Translations under genes and position numbers: made by a program | Shown: piece after piece, positions 22,249 to 34,482 of the stretch | How positions within the stretch are numbered: the first letter of the stretch is position 1 | Layout: each line of letters opens with the position of its first letter | Source: Istiophorus platypterus | Taxonomy: Eukaryota > Chordata > Actinopteri > Istiophoriformes > Istiophoridae | NCBI GenBank assembly: GCA_016859345.1 | Contig: CM029118.1 | Span: forward strand, 27,346,501 to 27,410,500 | Reading direction: 5' to 3' | DNA: 64,000 nt | The notes under the pieces: model-generated | What the model saw: only the letters and a program-made list of their open reading frames with translations | Databases searched by the model: none | What the model was told of the DNA's origin: nothing

Positions 22249-23889
22249 ACAGCTAGTCCAATATTCTCTCTCCTTTTAGCTCTCTTTTGCTGTCTACCAG
22301 CTGCTGAGAAATAAAATCTTTAACTGCGAATGCTTGACTACTTAGCTAGTTCCTAGCTTTGTCTGTCTGCCCTTTTGTGTAGGGTAGGTAATGAATGGTT
22401 GTTGTTTTTTTTAGAATTTTTCACTGGAAACATCTGCCTGCTGCTGCTCAGAGCAGTGGCTGTAAACCATAACATCAAAGCAGCATTCTGTAAAACCAAA
22501 AAACTGAGCTCATAGACACTAAAACACTGTAGAGTTTAGGGGAACTTTGGGGTTTGCTCTGTTGATTTATTCCTTCAAAGGACCTTTTCAAGTTACTCAT
22601 AAAAATATTGATAGAGCTGCTTTATTGTTTTGTATGACATGGGTTTTTTCCTGCATGCTAAATTGTTTTGCCCTCCACATGAACACAGCAATCATTACGC
22701 CCAGTTAATTACTCAGTGGCCAATCTTGTCTGGGAATCTGCTTGCACTATCACTTGCTTCTTTGGGAACTTCAGACATTTGATAACTTTTTTGCCTCCTC
22801 AAAACTTTCCTAACTTCAAATGGCTGAGGCTGATGCTACTCACCAATGTTGTTCTTACGGTGATTATGCCACCCTTTCTCCCACTGCGGGGGCTGCAATT
22901 GCTCTTTAATCAACCCGTCTGCATGAATCACGAAGCCTAGAGTCCTCACATCGTCTCGGCTGCATGCTGTTTACTGGCATGCTGTGAGCCAGACACCGCA
23001 AGCTGGGGCCCACGCACATACACACAAATATGTTGACTAAGCTTACATGCACACATATAATGTGTCCATGGAGCACCAGGCTAGCTGTGAAGGTGTGCAT
23101 TTACTGCGGTTGAATTTTGGTTGGTGAGAACATGCTTATGAAAATTGTGCATGCATGCATGATTTGCATGCTTGCCTGGATGCCTGCCTATGTTTGCTGG
23201 TTGTAGGTGTGTCTCTAATGGAGAAAGAGAGTGCTTGTACAATACATATGTATGTCCCTATAGCCTAACTCATTATGCCCGCATCCCAGTGGGGCAACAA
23301 TTTTACTGCTGAGCTGATGTGAGAATTTCTATTTCTTCAGCATCCTGCTTTCAGTTCCAGATGGGACTCAATTTCTCCAGACCATATTGGTTCATAATAA
23401 CGTATTTTGATTATCTTAGCCTGCGGTGCCGCATCAACTGTAGGCATTACTGCAGCAGAGAAATAAAGAGACTAAGACTTGAATAGAGACAGAATTTGTG
23501 GGATATTTTGTATTTTGTATCCTCCCTTTAATTTATGTCCGAAAGTTAGCATCAAACACTTGTTCAGATTTTTGTTTAATTATTCTTTAAATGATAAGCC
23601 ATCCTATAAAAACATGATTTCAGTCGTTCTAGATTCTATTTTTTTATTCATATTATTTATATCACAGCCTCTGATGTGGTCACTGATGAAATTGGAACAT
23701 GTGGCTTATTTTGCTAAATAGAAATGGTTTAGTGGGCAAATATGATAATATTCATCAATGTGAGGTGTTTTAGTATTGGCACAGAGGGTTAGGTACAGTT
23801 AGGTATTAGTATTTGTATAAAAAAATAAAAACACCTAACTCTGCCTGTGTTGAAATCTTGCATGGCTTAAAAGCATTTAAGTTAGATTA

Positions 23890-24080
23890 GCAATGTGTCG
23901 AAGCGTCCGTCTGCAGGTTATTCTGTCCACTACCCTGGACCTGACTAAAATCTTTTGATTGTTTAGTAGACTGCGCTTGTTAGTGTGTGGATGTTGACAT
24001 TAAGCTGAAAACACTGCTTTTCCTAAGTACAGGCTCCACAGAGATGGTGGCATGGCTGTAGATTTTAAGTCTTGGTTAAA
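23890..24080 (+). repeat. Dispersed teleost repeat, copy 4 (3' part)
   Basis: The tail 'aagtacaggctccacagag', 'gtggcatggctgtaga', 'cttggttaaagtgctaa' matches the end of the dispersed repeat family seen near 0.5 and 14 kb. Confidence 0.5.
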
Positions 24081-26478
24081 GTGCTAATTCATCACATGTG
24101 TTTTCATGAACAATGTAACTACCATTCCCTTTAGACAAGAAACTTTCTCTAAAGCAAAATAAGTGCGCCAATTTGCCCTTTTTGGAAAAGAGGGCACACA
24201 ATGTGCACACTGAGCCAAAGTAGATACTCTGCTCTGTCGACTCCAAAATAGGCCTGTCTCTCTTAATACCTTCCCTACCCAGGTTGATCGATGCAGGTAT
24301 TTCTTTCCTGTTTTCAGCATGCTCTCGAGGTCCATCTTTTTTTTTCCAGTTGGCAAAGCACCAGTCGTTGTCGGTCCAGCTGTAAGTCAGGGCTGGCTAT
24401 TATTTCCAGCTTCGACATTCCTCCACTAGCCAACTGTCAGGCAGCGCGGGTAAGACGGTCGTTTGTGTGCGCTTGGCGTGCAGTGAACCTTGATAGGACC
24501 CCTCACAACTGACAGTCAGCCTAATCACATCTTAACAGAGTTCCAGCTTAGTGTGTGTGTATGTGTGTGTGTGTGGGCTGAGAGAAAGTCAGAGTGATCT
24601 CTCTATTTCTTGCGGGGCTTACTCCAAGGGCAGGCTTCAGTACAAGTGAGAGCTGTCATATTTCAACGACACCTCTCCCATCAGTACCTCTGTATCAGGC
24701 AGAGTTCACTGAGCGCATGCCCACACATACAAAAAGATAACAGACACACACTCTTGCCACTTTCTTCATTTTTTCCCCCCCAGCTTTATCTCACCTCTTT
24801 CTCTCTTTTACACTAACACACACACACACACAGACAATGCGGCTGCCTGCACAGGGGAGCGCCTGGTATTTGCTGCAGGGTGATTGCAGGTGGATCATGG
24901 CATTGGCAGGGCTTTAGAGGTGTGCAGTTGCGTGGGAGTCACAGTGTGGGTCTCATTTATTGCTGCCGGGCGTCTCCTCCAATGTTAAGAGATCTGCCCT
25001 TTGCAGATCTCCATGATTAGCAGCTCAAAAGACGACGGACAGCTCTGCCTCAAGCCAAGCCTTTGTGCCTCTGTCACGCTGGATGATTTAAGAGTTGGGT
25101 AAAGACCTTTGGATATCTCACTCGCGCCCAACTAAACCTCCTCAGCTCTCCTGGACCCCTGCCCTGATCCTTACCCATCACACATTACTGGTCTGCCTCT
25201 CATTAGCTTCCTCATCTATCCATCTCTGTTTTCTCTTCACATCGTCTCCACCTTTCTACTCCTTTCCTCCCTCTTGCTTTCATTGAGCACCATGTTCCAT
25301 GGTCCTCCACCTTGATTTCTCCGACTCTCATCGCCTCCCTCACCTCTCTCTCACTTCTTTCATCTTATTACCCCTGCTTATGCATTTGTAAACTCTGCAA
25401 AGTTTGTAATGTTTGAATTTTGGAGCACCCAAATCACTTTATAACTGCACCTGCTGTGTGTTTTGTGTGCAGCAGGTGTCATCAGGGAATCAGCTGCCGC
25501 TCGTGTCTGGGATTTTTCAAATTCAGAAAAGCCTCTCTCTTTTGGGAATCATGATGAGCTCTTCTCTTTGTGATGCAGAGAAAAGATTAATTAAAAAAAA
25601 AGAAATTTGATCCTGCTTGGTTAAGAATCTGTTTTTACTGATTACTGGATTACTGGTCACACTGCAGCAGAAGCAACGCTATTTAATGGGGTTACTTGAG
25701 CACCACTTGTAAAAAATTTAGTCCACCTGTTAATTTTTTTGAGATTTTGTCATCGACAAAAATGCAGAAATACACTAACCAGTATTACACAGCTTTTTTT
25801 TCCTTGTCCTCCCAAAGCAGTTATGTTTAAGAATGTCAGCAGTAGACTTATTGCTCATTTTCTTAATCTAAAGTATAAAAGTGGACATGAGAGCTGCTTT
25901 TCTGAGTATCCCTGCTCAGATCTATCGAGCAAAAAGCTTTTACTTAACGTATTTTCTCCTTCAGGCTATGAATATTATTGATCTGTGTGCTCGCTGCAAC
26001 TCTCTCTCATCTATCTTCCTTTGAGCGGCCAGTTTCTCATCATTTTCTCCCTGAAATGTACGAATTGATTAGGGTCCTCGGGGCCCTGTAGGCACCAGCT
26101 GCAGCAGTGCCCACCTGCCTGTTAACCCACCGACCTTGAGGAAACAGCATCCAAGTAGCTGGAAAGGGGTCCAGCTTTTTCAGTCTTGTCTTTTGCCCTT
26201 AATGTGGTTTTTGTTCAGTATCTGCATGAATGTAAATTAATCAATGTGAAACAGAAAGCTCATCCATTTCACCCCACCTCCTCCTCCTCTCTGGAGATCT
26301 ATTGCTTGGCTCGATGTCAATTTATTCATATAGAGCCGTATACAGTGTGTAGTTGTAGTACATGTACACACTGTATATTATATTCTTCTGTGTTTTACAG
26401 TTGTACAAGCTTTAAGCTGCCACACACACTGAGGGAGTTGCTGGTGAATGTATGTGGGAGATACAGTTCCTTGTCTGA

Positions 26479-26491
26479 CCACCAGAGGGCA
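26479..26491 (+). promoter_or_regulatory. CTCF-core-like motif (strong match)
   Basis: 'ccaccagagggca' fits the CTCF core CCASYAGRKGGC at every defined position. It lies in non-repetitive DNA about 7 kb past the ADAMTS stop codon, so it could mark a domain boundary. This is inference from a short motif. Confidence 0.4.
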
Positions 26492-29400
26492 ATGCTTACC
26501 CAATAATTCCAAAATTTGTCTTCTTCTCTCTCATTTTAAACTACATTTTAAATGCAAATTACAAACAGCAACATACACAAAGGACAACAGCAAAAAAGAG
26601 CATAAATCATACTCTCTCCCACCTAGAATGCTACATGCATGCAAATAGATTTCCCTTGATTTCGTTGTACCCCAAAAAACAGCACTGACTGCTTTGACCT
26701 CTGCTGTCTAGTTAAACACTGTAAAAACTACTACTGTATGCACAACTCCAAACTTGATTTTGACAGGTATCAGTTTAATATTTGTAGCTCAGACAGTCAT
26801 ATTTTATTGATGAACTGTGTTCTCACGTTGGCCACAGGGAATACAGTTGAACAACAGATATGTAAATTCCAGACCTATCAATTTTTTAGAGTCCTTGGTC
26901 CGCAATGCTAGCTGAATCTCTGAGGCAATCGTTCATTTTGCCCCTTGTGGATAAAAAGATGAATAGGTGAAAACAAGCCAAGCATGATTTTTAGACCACC
27001 AGTGATTTCCTAAGTAAATGAAGTGCTTTCCAGCATGTTGAGGGCGAAGCTGAATTACAAATAATCAAGGGGAAACATCATCAGACAGCAAGAAACAAGG
27101 TCAAAACTATTACCAATTAACTATAACTTTTTGTGCAAGGCAGACAACAATAGTGTAATGCGGGAAAAGAGGTTTTTCTCCTTCATTGTGGAAAATAGCT
27201 TGGGAGTATGTTTGTAGGTAATTGGCCAAGGTTACAAACCTCGATAAATCAAAGCCATGCTAGTGTTTCAAACAAGGACACAGCAGTGGTCACATTACAG
27301 CAGATACATTATTTTCAGACACACACTTTGGTTGCCGACATCCTCATACATAATGACTGTACTTCCCACAACTGGCTAGAAGTACTTCCCATTACTTGAC
27401 CTCCCACTGTATGTTCAGTTGTATCAAGTGGCACACAAGGTAAATGGAGAGCCTCCACATCAGGATCACCTTCAACAATACTTTCCTCTTATTGAGAACT
27501 TTATGAGACTGCAGCTATTACATTTGAAACTGAAAGGCCCTATGCATGAACAAATGTCGGAAGTTATTCCAGAGATTCGTTTTAGATGGTCCAATTGCAA
27601 CTCAGTAGAGAGAATTTCTGGATGTTCTGAAAGGACAAATTCTCCATCACTGCTGCAAAAAATGTGATCTTTGGCAGCTCAGATCAGTTTAATGGATCAG
27701 AATAGCTTGATTAAATTTTAATGTCGAGCTAAAATGGTATTCCACAAATCGAAACAAGTTTCGACAAAGTTAAATTGCTGCTGCCTCTCATCTTACCTCA
27801 GCTTTATATTGCTTAAATAACTCAGGTCTGTATGGGGGCTGGTCTGCCTCTCAATCAACAAAACCTAAAATATTTACAGAAAACCTCAGGCAATTGGTGT
27901 AAACAAGCACCAAAAACATTCATCTGTATAGTGAAGTTGCGTAGGAATAAATCACAACTTTTCCTAAGACAATAGTGGCAATTGCAAATAGATCTCGACC
28001 CGCTGAATCGTCTGTGGCTGTCAGAAACTGTCGAGAGAATGAGAGAGACAGACAGAGACAGGGGAAGAGAGAGGAGTCTGGCAGATTTCAGTGACAATGT
28101 GCCTTACAGCCACTCCCTCAGTGCTTTTTACCCAGTGCCTCTGGTGAAGCACACACATAAAAGTAAAGGAGGCATCACATGCAGCCAAATCGGCGAACGG
28201 CACCATTACAGATACAAAACAAGTGTCACCTGAAGCTGGAGTCAGCGGGTCTGACGGCTTACCTCACTTTACTTTCGGCAGTTTGTTTACAGTGAACTTA
28301 AACAGTGAAAATATGTCAAGCATAAACCCAAAGAAGTTCTCTGACACACGTCCATGAAACTGTAACATCAACACAATAAATAAATCCCATTATACAAATG
28401 GTTCTCTTTATTAGATGAAGCAACTGCAGCCGCCTGGAGTATTCTCTAAATATACCCCCACCTCTCTTTTGTTCTCCCTGGAGTTGTATCAACCTCTGTC
28501 GACAGAAATCACAACTGCAATAGATATGTATCCAAATGAAGCAAATCAATCAAACTGCCTGCTTCTCTCCCTCCTCCCTCCTTTTCCCCCCACCTTCTCA
28601 CCAGCAGAGGAAACAGCTGCTGTTAAAGTGGAGCAAAAATGGGAAAGTTTGCCTCTGTTCAGGTCGGGTTTCCTTCGGAGAGCAGTGGGGTATGAGTAGG
28701 GAAGCAGGGAGAGGTGGGCAGGTGTATCTGGCTGTGTAGCCGAGGTTCAGTTTCCTAGTTACCTGTGCTAGACCTCATCTAATCATCTAACTCAGTGGTT
28801 GGTCCACCTGGCAGGAGCCTCAGATACCCCCCCTCCCTGGGTTGGCCTCAATTAGTGGGGAATTAGAGTCCTACTTCATGGATGAGATTCATGGGGGATA
28901 CTGCTCCTTAATTACAGCAGCTTTCCATGTGCTGCTGGGGACTGATTGCAAAGCAAGACATCCCCCAAACCAACACCAACCCAGCCCTGTTTGGGGGTGT
29001 CTGGAATACAGTGTTGTTCAAATCAGCAGGCAGATGCAGATTAGTTATTCAGCTTATACAATGGTGCAGAGCTACAAGTGTCCTTGTATTTTTTTTCATT
29101 ATCTTTTCCTCCTGCCTACAACAAGTCCAGAGAGAGGGAAGAGTCTTTTTTTTAATGCAGAAACAGTCAACAGCACAGCTGTGAAACAAGTTTTTTTTGA
29201 GGCCCTTTTTTTGTTTTTTGTTTTTTTTTACATTTTTACAATGCTTTGCAAATTATAGTTCAACAGATTTTTGGGTAGCAGAACTTACTGTCTACCTTCA
29301 TTTGGTCTAATTATCTGTGGTTTTTGCTTGGCAATGGTTAAAATTGATTCGATATTTTAGAACTTATGCTACATAAAATCCTCTTTTAATTAAAATTTTT

Positions 29401-30270
29401 TTATCTCTTTTAAGATTGTGTTTTTTCATACCTTATTCTTACATATATTCATGCGTTTATCACATTGTCAAATGTAGAATAGAGATTTGAAGCTTAACCC
29501 CCTGTCTGTGATCTTGCCACAAAATTCAAACATTCCATTTTGAATTCCTACAGGAATTTGGGTATTGATGTTGAGCTGAATTCATCACTTTTGATATGAC
29601 TGAAGATTCCTAACTTTTTTTTTTTTTTTTTACTTCTGACAGCAATTATAGGTGTCAACTTTTTTGCAGTGATTTTGAGATTGATGTTGAGTTGCAGTTG
29701 GACATGTTTTTAATGGAGAGTTATAACAAAACATTATAGCCTAGAACCATCACTATACTACATGGGTACAGTAACATTTTCTCTCATGTGTAACATATAG
29801 CAATCGATCAGATGACGGCTTATTCAGCTGCAGCTGAATGTGTAAACCATCTAGTCCAGGCTGGCTTCCTTCACATACATATGTGCTCAATGCGCCTAAT
29901 GTTATATTCTATGTTATATTTTAAAAAGAGCTGTGTCAGATAAGAAAAGGGTCATTCTAACTGGCATGGATATAAAAATGTATTTCTGAGGAACTTCTGA
30001 AAGTATTTCAACTTGCAGTCTACAGAATGATGAAGTTTGAAGATCATGCAACATAATTCAAGATGTATTTTTAAAAACACATTTTCACGTTTCTAATATT
30101 AAAAAACATTTTCAAAAATTAAAACAATTATAAAATCTTTCTGTCTTGCTACTGTGAAGTTCTGACCCAGAGGTCAAGACAGGATGATACTAATATGAGG
30201 ACAAATTGTTCATATTGATTTTATTTCATGCCCAAAAAAATTACTTCTCTTAAAAAGGATTTTTATGGGT

Positions 30271-30363
30271 TATAATAATAATAATAATAAGAAGAAGAAC
30301 AAGAAGAAGAAGAAGAAGAAGAAGAAGAAGAAGAAAAAGAAGAAGAAGAAGAAGAAGAAGAAG
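30271..30363. repeat. (ATA)n(GAA)n microsatellite
   Basis: About six ATA/TAA units pass into roughly 24 GAA/AAG units with few interruptions ('aac', 'aaaaag'). The second part is a pure-purine strand of more than 70 bases apart from one C. Confidence 0.95.
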
Positions 30364-33220
30364 ACTTTTTTGTATGTGGGTATGTATAAGTGTGAATGTG
30401 TGTATATATGTGTATATATATGCATATATGCCAATAGATGGAGTTACAATACTCTGTTATTCATTTGTCTTGACCATTAAAAAAAAAAATCAGAAGTGCA
30501 TACTTACAACCATGTGATTGCAATGGAAAATGAATATACAAACCAAAATTTCATTTGTATCACTAATAGTGTCACAGTATATATTTCACTGACTACGCTG
30601 CCACAAATAGATATGTGAGAGTATTTTATCCAGAAAAAAGACATCGACTGAACCTACACTTATGTCCTCTCAGGGCCTTGGGCTTGTGATGGTTTGCATT
30701 CTTTATTTAGGAGGGCAGAAAATTACACAGCTTGTTTCCACAACCCACATCTCAGTGTGGATTTCTATGAAAAGGTTGGAATAATTGCTCTTTGTCTCTG
30801 CACCTGTGTGATACCATAAACCCAGAAAACCCTCCTTGAATTTCTATGAAAAAGTCCATAAGAGCCACTTGTGACGGGGGAGCAGCAGCAGGCTGAAGTG
30901 GCTGCAATATTCTGGAATTAACAATGATAGTTGAATACTCAGGGAGGCAAGTGGGTACACATCTCCTTATGTTATTTTTACATTTAATTTTGAAAAGGCA
31001 GAGAGAGAAGAGTTACTGGGAGGCATCCATGAAATGTATCATTTGAATTTTGCTCGTACTTCAAGCGTCCGCCTTAAATCAAGTTGAATGTGCAAAATAT
31101 GAGCAAGACACCAAGTTAAAATATTAACTAACCTCATTTATGCTCCAACAAATGACAACCTTCAACATCACACTTTTGTATTCTGAGGTAGTATTTTCCT
31201 GCTACATTACATATCCCCTTTGAATAGAATAGCTTTTGGTGAATTAACTATTTCAAGGGAGAGCCTCAGCCATAGCCTCATAAACAAGAAAATGTAATGT
31301 AAATGTAATATTTGTCTTTCAGTGGGTAACCCCATGCAGACTGTATCCACTGCATGGCGCTGACAAATGTCACCAGACCCCCTCTCACATTGGATTTTGC
31401 GCTTGTATCAATAGTTAGGGAGGTTTTATAAATCAGCTGAGACAAATTTTCCCAGTCTTCACAGGGCTTAGATTTACAGTGGTGTCAATGGCATGACAAA
31501 TGTGCACCATTGTCACTTTTGAAGAAAAAAGTGAAAGGGAAATCAAAAGATAGATGGATTTACATTGAAAAGAGGTGAAAGAGGAGGAAAGAGCATTCAG
31601 GATGAAAGGAGGGGAATGTCAAGGCAATACCAGATCAATTGGAGCATTTTTCATCTACCTACTGACACCTGCTTAAATGCATATTGGCATGTAATGATAC
31701 ATGTCAGAGAAAATAATGTCGTATGTTGTGTGTATACATGTAGAATGTGTGAGTATGTATGTTTGTCAGTGTAAAGTGTGAATAACGATCACCAATGAGT
31801 GAGTCAGGAAATAATTAAAGAGAAAATTGAAAAGAAAAAAAAATCCAAAATCAAATGAGGATGAGAATATTAGGTGAAAATGAGAGGAGATGAAACTGAT
31901 TCAAAACTGATGATAACACCACCCTTTTACTATCTTGTGTCTAAAACTACAAAAACACATCTTGTATAAAGTTTTATCTTGTATAAAGTTTTAGGTTTTC
32001 AAAAACCTATTAAGGTGTGTTTTCTTGCATTTTCAACCATTGATTGATAATAATAGAATGTAAACCCTTTTTATGTTCACCACAAATTATTCAGCCATTG
32101 ATCACTGCATGGAAGATGGGAAGTTTATTAAACTAAACAAATTGTTTGTCTTTTATATGAAAAATATCCTAGCATAGAGGGACTGTTTCAGTTTCTTCCC
32201 CCAATAGCTGAACAGAACTGAATTCAGCAGAAACACATTCTTTACCTGTAGAGAGTCCAAGGGCATAGAGAGGTCACAGGCCCTTGTTTGACTCACAAGT
32301 GATGTCAGGATTGTGCTACAGATTGTGACAAAATAAACACACAAACACCATGGAAAGTGTAGATCAAGCCAGCAGTCAGACCTAATCAGCTCTGTGTTGG
32401 TGGGACCGTAATGCTTCAGATTACAGGGAGACAATGGAATAAAGTCCAGGTCCAGTTTGATCAACAGATCTCTAAATCTGAACGCTTATTAGACAACAAA
32501 ACACTCCACAGCTGTTTATAATACTCAGAGGCATTCACCACACAAAGTAAAACACCAAGAATGTGCATTTGCATGCATATGATAGGCCACTGTACCATCT
32601 TGCCAGATGATGTTGATCGTACTGTGGCAAAAGTTGAGCCAGTTCCAAATTTTTTGCCAGATGACGCTAGGTTTTTTTGCCAGAACCATCTGTGTTGGTA
32701 GCCCTGTTGCACACAGACTGGCTGCATTCAAAAGAATGACAAAGCTGTATTGTGCCCACCTTCACAGAAGGCAGTCTGAATACGGCCTAACTGAGATAAT
32801 GAGAGAATGAGTGCATATATCTAAACCCACCAGAGTTCTTGGCACCAAATAAATTCTTAAACCTGCATTAATTAATTTTTTTGCCACTTGGGGGCAGCAC
32901 AACAAGCTATGAACACATATTCTCATTTTATAAAGCTGATATGAGGAAATGTGTTGCTTTTTTGTGTCATATTTCTACCTGTGAGCTGGATCTAACACAG
33001 TCTAAAACAGAAAGTGCAGCATGAGCAGCAATGATGCTCTGAGTTTGTCTACACATGAGGTACATTTAATTCACTCTTGTTTTCAAAGTACTCAGAGTCC
33101 AGTGTTGTTTTACAGAATAGTGAGAGTGAACCAATACAACAAAGTTGCTGCAACATCTTGTCATATTGTTTCCTTGTGTGATTTTATTTTGTGTACTCCC
33201 GTTTTTCTGTTGTATCAATT

Positions 33221-33715
33221 CCTGCCCTTTGTGTTTCCAGCCCCCTTTATCATCCTCATCCTCATCTAGTTCCAGCTATTAGGCCTATTGCATCTGCTGT
33301 CTATATTCTGTCCCTATGTCCCTTTGTTCCCTTCAAGATTGCCTTTGTTAATCCTTGTGTGTGCATTCCTTTCCAGTGTTCACCTCATGTTACTCTCATG
33401 GTTTGTTGCTTTACTTTATTACTTGGTTATTGGATTTTTGCCTGCTCCCTGCCTGCTCTTGTTTGCCTGTATCGGCCTGAATGTCTGTGTATGACCTCTT
33501 GCTTTTAGAGTGAAGAAATTGCTGTTTTGAACCTTTTATCATCTCATATTAAAGTCTTTGCTTCCAAGTCTAAGTTAATTCCAGAATCGTTACAGTTGCA
33601 GGTTGTAAAACCAAATCAATGTCCTAGTGAGAGTCATGTGGGAACTCCTTAAATATTTTTCAATATGAGTTACAACTTTAACATTACATGTAGTCATATC
33701 ATCCATGATTGATAT
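33221..33715 (+). repeat. Left copy of a 495-bp direct repeat, candidate 5' LTR of the Gypsy remnant
   Basis: Aligns over its whole length with 37581-38075. Shared phrases include 'ccttgtgtgtgc', 'tttgcctgctccctgcct', 'gacctcttgctttt', 'ttaaagtctttgcttcc', 'agttaattccagaat' and 'caggttgtaaaacca'. The ATTAAAG within it looks like an LTR polyadenylation signal. No tRNA primer-binding site starting with TGG is seen just after 33592 or 33715, so this is not an intact 5' LTR. Confidence 0.6.
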
Positions 33716-34482
33716 AAAAAAAATTCAATTATAAAAAGTTTCAGTTCATTGACCCCTTGCTAAGTTCTGCCCCTTGAATGCAGACTGGCCATTCATAGCA
33801 TAAGCCAACTTGACCAGGTTCTGACACCTATATGGCTGTGTCCCATAGACTCTTGTGCTCGTTTCAGACGTGTGACAGTGTTATGGGTCAAAGTATGTAT
33901 GATCAGATGGCAAAAAAGCCTGTGTAGCTAACATTAGCAGAATACAGCACTCAATCATTTACTAACTGCTATGCTAGCAAATGACGGTACACTGAATGTA
34001 TATACATACTGCTTTCCTTTTCAATAATTCTAACAGTTAACCTATCCTGCTTTACAGAAACAGTTTTGCTCCTTAATTGCATAGTCTTCCGTCTCAGTTG
34101 GTACATTGTTATTTGTTGACTTTAGCTTCTGTCTTTAACTTTTTCTGTTTTTGCTGTAGAGTTAGTTGACATACTGGATATATCTCTCAAACACAAACTA
34201 TAGCCCCGTCTGTCTACTTCGTTCTGAAACTGCTTTTTTGTTTGTCCAAATGGTCTAGCAACAGCTAACAACAAAGGGGTCAAGCTTGGGGAAGGGTCAA
34301 ATTGTTCCACTAAAACCTGGCTATAACTGACTAAGCAGAAAATGGCGCTCTTCAGTCTGCTCTCCAGTCTAAAAGCATGCAAGTACATTACCATCAGCAG
34401 ATAGTAATAACTTTGGTTAGCGGTGTCCACTTTAAACAGGATACCTTCCAAGCTACCATGACGGAACAGCTCCCTGTTTTCA

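Larger units (their letters stand above)
21123..33220. other. Gene-poor intergenic region
   Basis: No convincing exon on either strand. It contains a G10 run near 21533-21542, CTCF-core-like matches at 22236-22248 and 26479-26491, a partial dispersed repeat (about 23890-24080), short CA/GT runs, a poly-T run near 29614, a TAA/GAA microsatellite (30271-30363), and moderately GC-rich non-repetitive islands at about 24835-25095 and 28760-28990. The minus or plus frames of 80-140 codons here are low complexity or lack any recognisable family signature. Confidence 0.6.

Noticed and set aside
28842..29258. 138-codon plus-strand frame
   Set aside because: The second half is translated poly-T (FFFVFFYIF) and the first half overlaps a possible noncoding island; no domain is visible.
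30265..30480. Poly-Asn/poly-Lys open frame
   Set aside because: Translation of the (ATA)n(GAA)n microsatellite.
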